DNA from: Hemibagrus wyckioides
Taxonomy: Eukaryota > Chordata > Actinopteri > Siluriformes > Bagridae
Direction of reading: 5' to 3'
NCBI RefSeq assembly: GCF_019097595.1
Contig: NC_080710.1
Location: 6,841,780-6,905,779, forward strand
DNA length: 64,000 nucleotides
The position numbers were made by a program, and so were the translations under genes. How positions within the stretch are numbered: the first letter of the stretch is position 1; each line of letters begins with the position of its first letter. Under the pieces are notes generated by a model. The model made no database searches and was not told the DNA's origin. It saw only the letters and a program-made list of their open reading frames with translations. This document shows, piece after piece, positions 1-13,000 of the stretch.

Positions 1-212
1 TGCTCACATTTTTTTCTTTATTGCTCTCATTTCTCTTGTCATGTGTAAATCTTTCCCTTTTTGCTAAAGATTTCCATGGAGAGGATCATTAATGAGCTTG
101 ATGTATTTTTATGAGTTTTGCTCTGGTAAAGCTGTGTAAGTTTCAATGTTAAATAGGTAGTTTCCAGGAGTTGGGTCTTATTTGGTCATGTGACTTTATG
201 CCTGCCTGTATA
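1..212 (+). repeat. U2-derived tandem repeat, leader part of a unit (left block)
   Basis: This stretch matches the leader region that precedes each U2-like fragment in the right block (for example 52681-52800 and 53060-53260). Shared landmarks are a ctctcatttctctt-type start, the gctaaagatttc and gctctggtaaagctgtgt segments, and the final gcctgtata. The unit resumes at 1251 after the Tc1-like insertion. No coding potential is seen. Its role is unknown; it corresponds to the spacer of a U2-type tandem repeat. Confidence 0.75.
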
Positions 213-1250
213 CAGGAGTTGGACAATGAAACTGAAATACCTGGTTTTAGACTGCAATAATTCATTAGTATGGTGTAGGGCCTCCTTTTGTGGCTAATAC
301 AGCATCAGTTCATCTTGGGAATGACAGATACAAGTCCTGCACAGTGGCCAGAGAGATTTTGAGCCATTCTTCTTGCAGAATAGTTGCCAGGTCACTACGT
401 GATGCTGGTGGAGGAAAACGTTTCCTGACTCGCTCCTCCAAAACACCCCAAAGTGGCTCAATAATGTTTAGATCTGGTGACTGTGCAGGCCATGGGAGAT
501 GTTCAACATCACTTTCATGTTCATCAAACCACTCTGTCACCAGTCTTGCTGTGTGTATTGGTGCATTATCATCCTGATACACGGCACCACCTTCAGGATA
601 CAATGTTTGAACCATTGGGTGCACATGGTCCTCCAGAATGGTTCAGTAGTCCTTGACAGTGACGCGCCCATCTAGCACAATTATTGGGCCTAAGCCAAAG
701 GTTTGGCTATAGCAGCCCAGCCATGCACATTGACCCTGTGGAGCTCCCGACGGACAGTTTTGGTGGAAACAGGAGAGTTGAGGTGCACATTTAATTCTGC
801 AGTGAGTTGGGCAGCTGTGGTTTTATGTTTTTTGGATACAATCCGGGTTAGCACCCGGACATCCCTTTCAGACAGCTTCCTCTTGCATCCACAGTTACTC
901 CTGTTCGATGTGGTTCGTCTGACATTACGAATATGTGGTATGCTGACATTACCCTGGATACCGTGGCTCTTGATACATCACAAAGACTTGCTGTCTTAGT
1001 CACAGATGCGCCAGCGAGACATGCACCAAAAATTTGTCCTCTTTTGAACTCTGATATGTCACCCATAATGTTGTGTGCATTGCAATATTTTAAGCAAAAC
1101 TGTGCTATTACTCTGCTAATTAAACCTTCACACTCTGCTCTTACTGGTGGAATGTGCAATCAATGAAGATTGGCCACCAGGCTGGTCAAATTTAGCCATG
1201 AAACCTGCAACACTAAATTGGCCAGTGATTCAGTTTCATTGTCCAACCCC
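213..1250 (-). mobile_element. Tc1/mariner-like DNA transposon, internally deleted, non-autonomous
   Basis: The element interrupts a U2-derived unit. The uninterrupted motif gcctgtataggtgtggcc of sister units is split here, with TATA on both sides (209-212 and 1251-1254), which fits TA-targeted insertion. The ends carry inverted repeats sharing the 19-bp GTTGGACAATGAAACTGAA (218-236, and its complement at 1229-1247). The transposase remnant reads on the minus strand. At about 1.04 kb it is shorter than the usual 1.3-1.7 kb because part of the transposase is missing. It could move only with transposase supplied in trans. Confidence 0.9.
310..1066 (-). pseudogene. Tc1-like transposase relic (DD36E-type spacing)
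   Basis: The N-terminus (from about 1066) begins MGDISEFKRGQIFGACLAG and continues through VTKTASLCDVSRATVSRVM, the helix-turn-helix DNA-binding domain. Frameshifts follow. The linker reads TTAAQLTAELN, then KTVRREL, then AAIAKPL at about 700. There it jumps to GPIIVLDGRVTVKD, skipping the stretch with the first catalytic Asp (normally WSDE-like). The C-terminal part (310-624) keeps YQDDNAPIH and SPDLNIIEPLW. Between the second Asp and the Glu I count 36 residues, so DD36E rather than classical DD34E. It encodes about 250 residues in total, against about 340 for intact family members. The missing Asp and the frameshifts make it inactive. Confidence 0.85.
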
Positions 1251-1298
1251 TATAGGTGTGGCCTGAGTCTATCCGTTAAGCAGAAGAGTTAAACGTTT

Positions 1299-1332
1299 AT
1301 TGCTTCTTGGCCTTTTGGCTAAGATCAAGTGT
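1299..1332 (+). pseudogene. U2 snRNA 5'-end fragment (nt 1-34)
   Basis: It matches the first 34 nt of vertebrate U2 at 32 of 34 positions by my reading: attgcttcttggcctttt, then ggctaagatcaagtgt. Homology stops before AGUAUC, inside the branch-site recognition sequence, and is replaced by tctctggtctgg. No U2 3' part follows in this unit. It cannot make functional U2. Confidence 0.7.
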
Positions 1333-1694
1333 TCTCTGGTCTGGCTTTGGGATGTGACTGTATTCACATTGCAGTTCTTAGTCTGGCTTTGAGAAGACGA
1401 GTGTGATGAAAAGGATATTTTAAAAAAAGAAAAGAAAAAGGGGCCGGCCTTACCCTCATTGAGCATTGTGTTTCCCGGTGTTTTCTTTATAGCTCTCGTT
1501 TCTCTCAAGTCATGCATAAATCTTTATCTTTTTGCTAAAGATTACCATGGAAAGGATCATCAATGAGTTTGATGTATGTTTATTAGTTTTGCTCTGGCAC
1601 AGCTGTGTATGCTTCCAGGAGTTGGGTCTAATTTGCTTATGTGACTTTAGGTATGCTTGTATAGGTGTCTGTTAAGCAGAGGAGATAACAGTTT

Positions 1695-1722
1695 ATTGCT
1701 TCTTGGCCTTTTGCCCAAGTGT
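1695..1722 (+). pseudogene. U2 snRNA 5'-end fragment with a small internal deletion
   Basis: It reads attgcttcttggccttttg then cccaagtgt, so 'gctaagat' of the U2 stem-loop I region is mostly lost. The same shortened form recurs at 53299-53326, which shows that the units descend from a common duplicated ancestor. It is followed by the insert-type sequence and then by a second U2 5' end at 1791. Confidence 0.6.
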
Positions 1723-1790
1723 TCTTTGGTCTGGTTTTGGGCTTTGACTGGGTTTGAGAAGGAGAATAGAGGGAATGGGGTTTGTGTAGG

Positions 1791-1826
1791 ATCGCTTCTC
1801 AGGCTTTTTAGCTAGGATCTATTGTG
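1791..1826 (+). pseudogene. U2 snRNA 5'-end fragment (second copy in the unit)
   Basis: It starts with the exact U2 5' decamer atcgcttctc, then drifts (aggctttttagctaggatct attgtg). In sister units (53395, 54280) this second copy is followed by the split U2 and its 3' half. Here it is followed only by about 65 bp of the insert before the satellite starts. Confidence 0.65.
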
Positions 1827-1895
1827 TTCACTGGTCTGGCTTGTTGGCCTTGGTCTGGAATCACATTACAATCCTTAGTCTGGCCTTGAGAAGAC

Positions 1896-2186
1896 TAAAA
1901 AAACCAAAATTCATATTTAAATCACTTTCGTATGTTTCTCACGAATTTTGGAATTTTAAAGAAATCAATCACATTTCCTTTCATACTTGAAACGTCCAAG
2001 CGTGAAAAAGTCAAAGAGAACTGCCCAATTCAGCTGCACATATGCGTTTGTCTGAAAAACGAGCCAGTTCGATGACAAATGATGAAAGTTGACTATGTTT
2101 ATTGAATTTTCATGGAATTTCACTTTTTCCTTGTTTCTAATGAATTTTTGGACTTTGATGAAAAAAATCATATTTCATATTAAAAT
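1896..2186. repeat. Diverged edge monomer lacking the conserved core
   Basis: This first monomer is clearly satellite: it has catatttc-type AT-rich parts, gccc-attcagctgcaca, and a type B segment at about 2092-2160. However, tgaaaaa is joined directly to cgagccagttcgatga at about 2060. About 120 bp, including the two-tier inverted repeat, are deleted. Array-edge monomers are expected to escape homogenisation and accumulate such changes. Confidence 0.85.
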
Positions 2187-5100
2187 TCAAGTTTTTATGA
2201 TTTTACTATGTTCATTATGAATTTTGGCACCATAACGTAAACAATCACATTTCATATCATAGTCGACCCCAAACATGTGACAAAAGTCAAAGAAAACTGC
2301 CCCATTCAGCTGCACACATGCGATTGTCTGAAAAACCGCTTTCCCTTGCTCGTAGAGCGCTGAGACTTGCGGAATCGCATTTTCAGCGCCAGAGAAGCAC
2401 AATGCAGAGAGCACGCTGCACTGAGGCAGGAAACGAGCCAGTTCGATGAAAAATGTTGAAAGTTGACTATGTTAAGTGAATTGTAACGGAATATAAGCAT
2501 TTCCATGATTCATATGAATTTTTGCACTTTGATGAAAAAAATCATATTTCATATCAAAATTCATTTGATTTATGACTTTCTTTTCTTTATTATGAATTTT
2601 GGCATTTTAACGTAAACAATCACATTTCATATCATAGTCGACCCCAAACATGTGACAAAAGTCAAAGAAAACTGCCCCATTCAGCTGCACACATGCGATT
2701 GTCTGAAAAACCGCTTTCCCTTGCTCGTAGAGCGCTGAGACTTGCGGAATCGCATTTTCAGCGCCAGAGAAGCACAATGCAGAGAGCACGCTGCACTGAA
2801 GCAGGAAACGAGCCAGTTCGATGAAAAATGATGAAAGTTGACTATGTTAAGTGAATTTTCACGGAATATCAGCTTTTCCATGATTCATATAAATTTTTGC
2901 ACTTTGATGAAAAAACTCATATTTCATATCAAAATTCATTTTTTTTATGATTTTCCTATGTTTCTTATGAATTTTGGCATTTTAAAGTAAACAATCACAT
3001 TTCATATCATAGTCGACCCCAAACATGTGACAAAAGTAAAAGAAAACTGCCCCATTCAGCTGCACACATGCGATTGTCTGTAAAACCGCTTTCCCTTGCT
3101 CGTAGAGCGCTGAGACTTGCGGAATCGCATTTTCAGCGCCAGAGAAGCACAATGCAGAAGGCACACTGCACTGAGGCAGGAAACGAGCCAGTTCGATGAA
3201 AAATGATGAAAGTTGACTATGTTAAATGAATTTTCACGGAATATCAGCTTTTCCATGATTCATATGATTTTTTGCACTTTGATGAAAAAAATCATATTTC
3301 ATATCAAAATTCATTTTTTTTATGATTTTCCTATGTTTCTTATGAATTTTGGCATTTTAACGTAAACAATCACATTTCATATCATAGTCGACCCCATACA
3401 CGTGACAAAAGTCAAAGAAAACTGCCCCATTCAGCTGCACACATGCGATTGTCTGAAAAACCGCTTTCCCTTGCTCGTAGAGCGCTGAGACTTGCGGAAT
3501 CGCATTTTCAGCGCCAGAGAAGCACAATGCAGAGAGCACACTGCACTGAGGCAGGAAACGAGCCAGTTCGATGAAAAATGATGAAAGTTGACTATGTTAA
3601 GTGAATTTTCACGGAATATCAGCTTTTCCATGATTCATATGATTTTTTGCACTTTGATGAAAAAAATCATATTTCATATCAAAATACATTTTTTTTTATG
3701 ATTTTCCTATGTTTCTTATGAATTTTGGCATTTTAACGTAAACAATCACATTTCATATCATAGTCGACCCCAAACACGTGACAAAAGTCAAAGAAAACTG
3801 CCCCATTCAGCTGCACACATGCGATTGTCTGAAAAACCGCTTTCCCTTGCTCGTAGAGCGCTGAGACTTGCGGAATCGCATTTTCAGCGCCAGAGAAGCA
3901 CAATGCAGAGAGCACACTGCACTGAGGCAGGAAACGAGTCAGTTCGATGAAAAATGATGAAAGTTGACTATGTTTATTGAATTTTCATGGAATATCACTT
4001 TTTCCTTGTTTCTAATGAATTTTTGGACTTTGATGAAAAAAATCATATTTCATATCAAAATTCATTTTTTTTATGATTTTCCTATGTTTATTATGAATTT
4101 TGGCATTTTACGTAAACAATCACATTTCATATCATAGTCGACCCCAAACACGTGACAAAAGTCAAAGAAAACTGCCCCATTCAGCTGCACACATGCGATT
4201 GTCTGAAAAACCGCTTTCCCTTGCTCGTAGAGCGCTGAGACTTGCGGAATCGCATTTTCAGCGCCAGAGAAGCACAATGCAGAGAGCACACTGCACTGAG
4301 GCAGGAAACGAGCCAGTTCGATGAAAAATGATGAAAGTTGACTATGTTAAGTGAATTTTCACGGAATATCAGCTTTTCCATGATTCATATGATTTTTTGC
4401 ACTTTGATGAAAAAAATCATATTTCATATCAAAATTCATTTTTTTTATGATTTTCCTATGTTTATTATGAATTTTGGCATTTTAACGTAAACAATCACAT
4501 TTCATATCATAGTCGACCCCAAACATGTGACAAAAGTCAAAGAAAACTGCCCCATTCAGCTGCACACATGCGATTGTCTGAAAAACCGCTTTCCCTTGCT
4601 CGTAGAGCGCTGAGACTTGCGGAATCGCATTTTCAGCGCCAGAGAAGCACAATGCAGAGAGCACACTGCACTGAGGCAGGAAACGAGCCAGTTCGATGAA
4701 AAATGATGAAAGTTGACTATGTTAAGTGAATTTTCACGGAATATCAGCTTTTCCATGATTCATATGATTTTTTGCACATTGATGAAAAAAATCATATTTC
4801 ATATCAAAATTCATTTTTTTATGATTTTCCTATGTTTATTATGAAATTTGGCATTTTAACGTAATCACATTTCATATCATAGTCGACCCCAAACATGTAA
4901 CAAAAGTCAAAGAAAACTGCCCCATTCAGCTGCACACATGCGATTGTCTGAAAAACCGCTTTCCCTTGCTCGTAGAGCGCTGAGACTTGCGGAATCGCAT
5001 TTTCAGCGCCAGAGAAGCACAATGCAGAGAGCACACTGCACTGAGGCAGGAAACGAGCCAGTTCGATGAAAAATGATGAAAGTTGACTATGTTTATTGAA

Positions 5101-6949
5101 TTTTCATGGAATTTCACTTTTTCCTTGTTTCTAATGAATTTTTGGACTTTGATGAAAAAAATCATATTTCATATCAAAATTCATTTTTTTTATGATTTTC
5201 CTATGTTTATTATGAATTTTGGCATTTTAACGTAAACAATCACATTTCATATCATAGTCGACCCCAAACACGTGACAAAAGTCAAAGAAAACTGCCCCAT
5301 TCAGCTGCACACATGCGATTGTCTGAAAAACCGCTTTCCCTTGCTCGTAGAGCGCTGAGACTTGCGGAATCGCATTTTCAGCGCCAGAGAAGCACAATGC
5401 AGAGAGCACTCTGCACTGAGGCAGGAAACGAGCCAGTTCGATGAAAAATGATGAAAGTTGACTATGTTAAATGAATTTTCACGGAATATCTGCTTTTCCA
5501 TGATTCATATGATTTTTTGCACTTTGATGAAAAAAATCATATTTCATATCAAAATTCATTTATTTTATGATTTTCCTATGTTTATTATGAATTTTGGCAT
5601 TTTAAAGTAAACAATCACATTTCATATCATAGTCGACCCCAAACATGTGACAAAAGTCAAAGAAAACTGCCCCATTCAGCTGCACACATGCGATTGTCTG
5701 AAAAACCGCTTTCCCTTGCTCGTAGAGCGCTGAGACTTGCGGAATCGCATTTTCAGCGCCAGAGAAGCACAATGCAGAGAGCACTCTGCACTGAGGCAGG
5801 AAACGAGCCAGTTCGATGAAAAATGATGAAAGTTGACTATTTTAAGTGAATTTTCACGGAATATCAGCTTTTCCATGATTCATATGATTTTTTGCACTTT
5901 GATGAAAAAAATCATATTTCATATCAAAATTCATTTTTTTATGATTTTCCTATGTTTATTATGAATTTTGGTATTTTAACGTAAACAATCACATTTCATA
6001 TCATAGTCGACCCCAAACATGTGACAAAAGTCAAAGAAAACTGCCCCATTCAGCTGCACACATGCGATTGTCTGAAAAACCGCTTTCCCTTGCTCGTAGA
6101 GCGCTGAGACTTGCGGAATCGCATTTTCAGCGCCAGAGAAGCACAATGCAGAGAGCACTCTGCACTGAGGCAGGAAACGAGCCAGTTCGATGAAAAATGA
6201 TGAAAGTTGACTATGTTAAGTGAATTTTCACGGAATATCAGCTTTTCCATGATTCATATGATTTTTTGCACTTTGATGAAAAAAATCATATTTCATATCT
6301 AAATTCATTTTTTTTATGATTTTCTTTTCTTTATTATGAATTTTGGCATTTTAACGTAAACAATCACATTTCATATCATAGTCGACCCCAAACACGTGAC
6401 AAAAGTCAAAGAAAACTGCCCCATTCAGCTGCACACATGCGATTGTCTGAAAAACCGCTTTCCCTTGCTCGTAGAGCGCTGAGACTTGCGGAATCGCATT
6501 TTCAGCGCCAGAGAAGCACAATGCAGAGAGCACACTGCACTGAGGCAGGAAACGAGCCAGTTCGATGAAAAATGATGAAAGTTGACTATGTTAAGTGAAT
6601 TTTCACGGAATATCAGCTTTTCCATGATTCATATGATTTTTTGTACTTTGATGAAAAAAATCATATTTCATATCAAAATTCATTTTTTTATGATTTTCCT
6701 ATGTTTATTATGAATTTTGGCATTTTAACGTAAACAATCACATTTCATATCATAGTCGACCCCAAACATGTGACAAAAGTCAAAGAAAACTGCCCCATTC
6801 AGCTGCACACATGCGATTGTCTGAAAAACCGCTTTCCCTTGCTCGTAGAGCGCTGAGACTTGCGGAATCGCATTTTCAGCGCCAGAGAAGCACAATGCAG
6901 AGAGCACGCTGCACTGAGGCAGGAAACGAGCCAGTTCGATGAAAAATGA

Positions 6950-7030
6950 TGAAAGTTGACTATGTTTATTGAATTTTCATGGAATTTCACTTTTTCTTGT
7001 TTCTAATGAATTTTTGGACTTCCATGATTC
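6950..7030. repeat. Recombinant monomer segment: type B followed by type A (401-bp monomer)
   Basis: Type B sequence (tttattgaattttcatgg, then cttgtttctaatgaattttt, then ggact) runs straight into the type A tail (tccatgattcatatgatttt) at about 7020. The core-to-core distance here is 401 bp instead of 375. This is what an out-of-register crossover between A and B monomers would leave. Confidence 0.8.
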
Positions 7031-10000
7031 ATATGATTTTTTGCACTTTGATGAAAAAAATCATATTTCATATCAAAATTCATTTATTTTATGACTTTCT
7101 TTTCTTTATTATGAATATTGGCATTTTAAAGTAAACAATCACATTTCATATCATAGTTGACCCCAAACATGTGACAAAAGTCAAAGAAAACTGCCCCATT
7201 CAGCTGCACACATGCGATTGTCTGAAAAACCGCTTTCCCTTGCTCGTAGAGCGCTGAGACTTGCGGAATCGCATTTTCAGCGCCAGAGAAGCACAATGCA
7301 GAGAGCACACTGCACTGAGGCAGGAAACGAGCCAGTTCGATGAAAAATGATGAAAGTTGACTATGTTTATTGAATTTTCATGGAATTTCACTTTTTCCTT
7401 GTTTCTAATGAATTTTTGGACTTTGATGAAAAAAATCATATTTCATATCAAAATTCATTTTTTTTTATGATTTTCCTATGTTTATTATGAATTTTGGCAT
7501 TTTAACGTAAACAATCACATTTCATATCATAGTCGACCCCAAACATGTGACAAAAGTCAAAGAAAACTGCCCCATTCAGCTGCACACATGCGATTGTCTG
7601 AAAAACCGCTTTCCCTTGCTCGTAGAGCGCTGAGACTTGCGGAATCGCATTTTCAGCGCCAGAGAAGCACAATGCAGAGAGCACTCTGCACTGAGGCAGG
7701 AAACGAGCCAGTTCGATGAAAAATGATGAAAGTTGACTATGTTAAGTGAATTTTCACGGAATATCAGCTTTTCCATGATTCATATGATTTTTTGCACATT
7801 GATGAAAAAAATCATATTTCATATCAAAATTCATTTTTTTATGATTTTCCTATGTTTATTATGAATTTTGGCATTTTAACGTAAACAATCACATTTCATA
7901 TCATAGTCGACCCCAAACATGTGACAAAAGTCAAAGAAAACTGCCCCATTCAGCTGCACACATGCGATTGTCTGAAAAACCGCTTTCCCTTGCTCGTAGA
8001 GCGCTGAGACTTGCGGAATCGCATTTTCAGCGCCAGAGAAGCACAATGCAGAGAGCACGCTGCACTGAGGCAGGAAACGAGCCAGTTCGATGAAAAATGA
8101 TGAAAGTTGACTATGTTAAATGAATTTTCACGGAATATCAGCTTTTCCATGATTCATATGATTTTTTGCACTTTGATGAAAAAAATCATATTTCATATCA
8201 AAATTCATTTTTTTTATGATTTTCCTATGTTTATTATGAATTTTGGCATTTTAACGTAAACAATCACATTTCATATCATAGTCGACCCCAAACATGTGAC
8301 AAAAGTCAAAGAAAACTGCCCCATTCAGCTGCACACATGCGATTGTCTGAAAAACCGCTTTCCCTTGCTCGTAGAGCGCTGAGACTTGCGGAATCGCATT
8401 TTCAGCGCCAGAGAAGCACAATGCAGAGAGCACACTGCACTGAGGCAGGAAACGAGCCAGTTCGATGAAAAATGATGAAAGTTGACTATGTTTATTGAAT
8501 TTTCATGGAATTTCACTTTTTCCTTGTTTCTAATGAATTTTTGGACTTTGATGAAAAAAATCATATTTCATATCAAAATTCATTTTTTTTATGATTTTCC
8601 TATGTTTATTATGAATTTTGGCATTTTAACGTAAACAATCACATTTCATATCATAGTCGACCCCAAACATGTGACAAAAGTCAAAGAAAACTGCCCCATT
8701 CAGCTGCACACATGCGATTGTCTGAAAAACCGCTTTCCCTTGCTCGTAGAGCGCTGAGAGTTGCGGAATCGCATTTTCAGCGCCAGAGAAGCACAATGCA
8801 GAGAGCACTCTGCACTGAGGCAGGAAACGAGCCAGTTCGATGAAAAATGATGAAAGTTGACTATGTTAAGTGAATTTTCACGGAATATCAGCTTTTCCAT
8901 GATTCATATGATTTTTTGCACATTGATGAAAAAAATCATATTTCATATCAAAATTCATTTTTTTTATGATTTTCCTATGTTTATTATGAAATTTGGCATT
9001 TTAACGTAAACAATCACATTTCATATCATAGTCGACCCCAAACATGTGACAAAAGTCAAAGAAAACTGCCCCATTCAGCTGCACACATGCGATTGTCTGA
9101 AAAACCGCTTTCCCTTGCTCGTAGAGCGCTGAGACTTGCGGAATCGCATTTTCAGCGCCAGAGAAGCACAATGCAGAGAGCACACTGCACTGAGGCAGGA
9201 AACGAGTCAGTTCGATGAAAAATGATGAAAGTTGACTATGTTTATTGAATTTTCATGGAATATCACTTTTTCCTTGTTTCTAATGAATTTTTGGACTTTG
9301 ATGAAAAAAATCATATTTCATATCAAAATTCATTTTTTTTATGATTTTCCTATGTTTATTATGAATTTTGGTATTTTAACGTAAACAATCACATTTCATA
9401 TCATAGTCGACCCCAAACATGTGACAAAAGTAAAAGAAAACTGCTCCATTCAGCTGCACACATGCGATTGTCTGAAAAACCGCTTTCCCTTGCTCGTAGA
9501 GCGCTGAGACTTGCGGAATCGCATTTTCAGCGCCAGAGAAGCACAATGCAGAGAGCACGCTGCACTGAGGCAGGAAACGAGCCAGTTCGATGAAAAATGA
9601 TGAAAGTTGACTATGTTAAGTGAATTTTCACGGAATATCAGCTTTTACATGATTCATATGATTTTTTGCACATTGATGAAAAAAATCATATTTCATATCA
9701 AAATTCATTTTTTTATGATTTTCCTATGTTTATTATGAAATTTGGCATTTTAACGTAATCACATTTCATATCATAGTCGACCCCAAACATGTGACAAAAG
9801 TCAAAGAAAACTGCCCCATTCAGCTGCACACATGCGATTGTCTGAAAAACCGCTTTCCCTTGCTCGTAGAGCGCTGAGACTTGCGGAATCGCATTTTCAG
9901 CGCCAGAGAAGCACAATGCAGAGAGCACGCTGCACTGAGGCAGGAAACGAGCCAGTTCGATGAAAAATGATGAAAGTTGACTATGTTAAATGAATTTTCA

Positions 10001-13000
10001 CGGAATATCAGCTTTTCCATGATTCATATGATTTTTTGCACTTTGATGAAAAAAATCATATTTCATATCAAAATTCATTTTTTTTATGATTTTCCTATGT
10101 TTATTATGAATTTTGGCATTTTAACGTAAACAATCACATTTCATATCATAGTCGACCCCAAACATGTGACAAAAGTCAAAGAAAACTGCCCCATTCAGCT
10201 GCACACATGCGATTGTCTGAAAAACCGCTTTCCCTTGCTCGTAGAGCGCTGAGACTTGCGGAATCGCATTTTCAGCGCCAGAGAAGCACAATGCAGAGAG
10301 CACACTGCACTGAGGCAGGAAACGAGTCAGTTCGATGAAAAATGATGAAAGTTGACTATGTTTATTGAATTTTCATGGAATATCACTTTTTCCTTGTTTC
10401 TAATGAATTTTTGGACATTGATGAAAAAAATCATATTTCATATCAAAATTCATTTTTTTTATGATTTTCCTATGTTTATTATGAATTTTGGCATTTTAAC
10501 GTAAACAATCACATTTCATATCATAGTCGACCCCAAACATGTGACAAAAGTCAAAGAAAACTGCCCCATTCAGCTGCACACATGCGATTGTCTGAAAAAC
10601 CGCTTTCCCTTGCTCGTAGAGCGCTGAGACTTGCGGAATCGCATTTTCAGCGCCAGAGAAGCACAATGCAGAGAGCACTCTGCACTGAGGCAGGAAACGA
10701 GCCAGTTCGATGAAAAATGATGAAAGTTGACTATGTTAAGTGAATTTTCACGGAATATCAGCTTTTCCATGATTCATATGATTTTTTGCACATTGATGAA
10801 AAAAATCATATTTCATATCAAAATTCATTTTTTTTATGATTTTCCTATGTTTATTATGAATTTTGGCATTTTAACGTAAACAATCACATTTCATATCATA
10901 GTCGACCCCAAACATGTAACAAAAGTCAAAGAAAACTGCCCCATTCAGCTGCACACATGCGATTGTCTGAAAAACCGCTTTCCCTTGCTCGTAGAGCGCT
11001 GAGACTTGCGGAATCGCATTTTCAGCGCCAGAGAAGCACAATGCAGAGAGCACGCTGCACTGAGGCAGGAAACGAGCCAGTTCGATGAAAAATGATGAAA
11101 GTTGACTATGTTAAGTGAATTTTCACGGAATATCAGCTTTTCCATGATTCATATGATTTTTTGCACTTTGATGAAAAAAATCATATTTCATATCAAAATT
11201 CATTTTTTTTATGATTTTCCTATGTTTATTATGAATTTTGGCATTTTAACGTAAACAATCACATTTCATATCATAGTCGACCCCAAACATGTGACAAAAG
11301 TCAAAGAAAACTGCCCCATTCAGCTGCACACATGCGATTGTCTGAAAAACCGCTTTCCCTTGCTCGTAGAGCGCTGAGACTTGCGGAATCGCATTTTCAG
11401 CGCCAGAGAAGCACAATGCAGAGAGCACACTGCACTGAGGCAGGAAACGAGCCAGTTCGATGAAAAATGATGAAAGTTGACTATGTTAAATGAATTTTCA
11501 CGGAATATCAGCTTTTCCATGATTCATATGATTTTTTGCACTTTGATGAAAAAAATCATATTTCATATCAAAATTCATTTTTTTTATGATTTTCCTATGT
11601 TTCTTATGAATGTTGGCATTTTAACGTAAACAATCACATTTCATATCATAGTCGACCCCAAACACGTGACAAAAGTCAAAGAAAACTGCCCCATTCAGCT
11701 GCACTCATGCGATTGTCTGAAAAACCGCTTTCCCTTGCTCGTAGAGCGCTGAGACTTGCGGAATCGCATTTTCAGCGCCAGAGAAGCACAATGCAGAGAG
11801 CACACTGCACTGAGGCAGGAAACGAGCCAGTTCGATGAAAAATGATGAAAGTTGACTATGTTTATTGAATTTTCATGGAATTTCACTTTTTCCTTGTTTC
11901 TAATGAATTTTTGGACTTTGATGAAAAAAATCATATTTCATATCAAAATTCATTTTTTTATGATTTTCCTATGTTTATTATGAATTTTGGTATTTTAACG
12001 TAAACAATCACATTTCATATCATAGTCGACCCCAAACATGTGACAAAAGTCAAAGAAAACTGCCCCATTCAGCTGCACACATGCGATTGTCTGAAAAACC
12101 GCTTTCCCTTGCTCGTAGAGCGCTGAGACTTGCGGAATCGCATTTTCAGCGCCAGAGAAGCACAATGCAGAGAGCACGCTGCACTGAGGCAGGAAACGAG
12201 CCAGTTCGATGAAAAATGATGAAAGTTGACTATGTTAAGTGAATTTTCACGGAATATCAGCTTTTCCATGATTCATATGATTTTTTGCACATTGATGAAA
12301 AAAATCATATTTCATATCAAAATTCATTTTTTTATGATTTTCCTATGTTTATTATGAAATTTGGCATTTTAACGTAATCACATTTCATATCATAGTCGAC
12401 CCCAAACATGTAACAAAAGTCAAAGAAAACTGCCCCATTCAGCTGCACACATGCGATTGTCTGAAAAACCGCTTTCCCTTGCTCGTAGAGCGCAGAGACT
12501 TGCGGAATCGCATTTTCAGCGCCAGAGAAGCACAATGCAGAGAGCACTCTGCACTGAGGCAGGAAACGAGCCAGTTCGATGAAAAATGATGAAAGTTGAC
12601 TATGTTAAGTGAATTTTCACGGAATATCAGCTTTTCCATGATTCATATGATTTTTTGCACTTTGATGAAAAAAATCATATTTCATATCAAAATTCATTTT
12701 TTTTATGATTTTCCTATGTTTATTATGAATTTTGGCATTTTAACGTAAACAATCACATTTCATATCATAGTCGACCCCAAACATGTGACAAAAGTCAAAG
12801 AAAACTGCCCCATTCAGCTGCACACATGCGATTGTCTGAAAAACCGCTTTCCCTTGCTCGTAGAGCGCTGAGACTTGCGGAATCGCATTTTCAGCGCCAG
12901 AGAAGCACAATGCAGAGAGCACGCTGCACTGAGGCAGGAAACGAGCCAGTTCGATGAAAAATGATGAAAGTTGACTATGTTAAATGAATTTTCATGGAAT

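Larger units (their letters stand above)
1251..1895 (+). repeat. U2-derived tandem repeat block, left of the satellite array
   Basis: The block continues the unit cut by the Tc1-like element. It contains three U2 5'-end fragments (1299-1332, 1695-1722, 1791-1826), each followed by the same insert-type sequence (ctggtctgg and related). The first fragment runs into an A-rich tract (about 1420-1438) and then the landmark ggggccggccttaccct, so this unit is the short class that lacks the U2 3' half. The third runs into the insert up to ttgagaag (about 1886-1893), where the satellite begins. Confidence 0.75.

Noticed and set aside
290..577. Plus-strand frames opposite the Tc1-like transposase (also 703-999 and 933-1166)
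   Set aside because: They are antisense shadows of the transposase coding strand.
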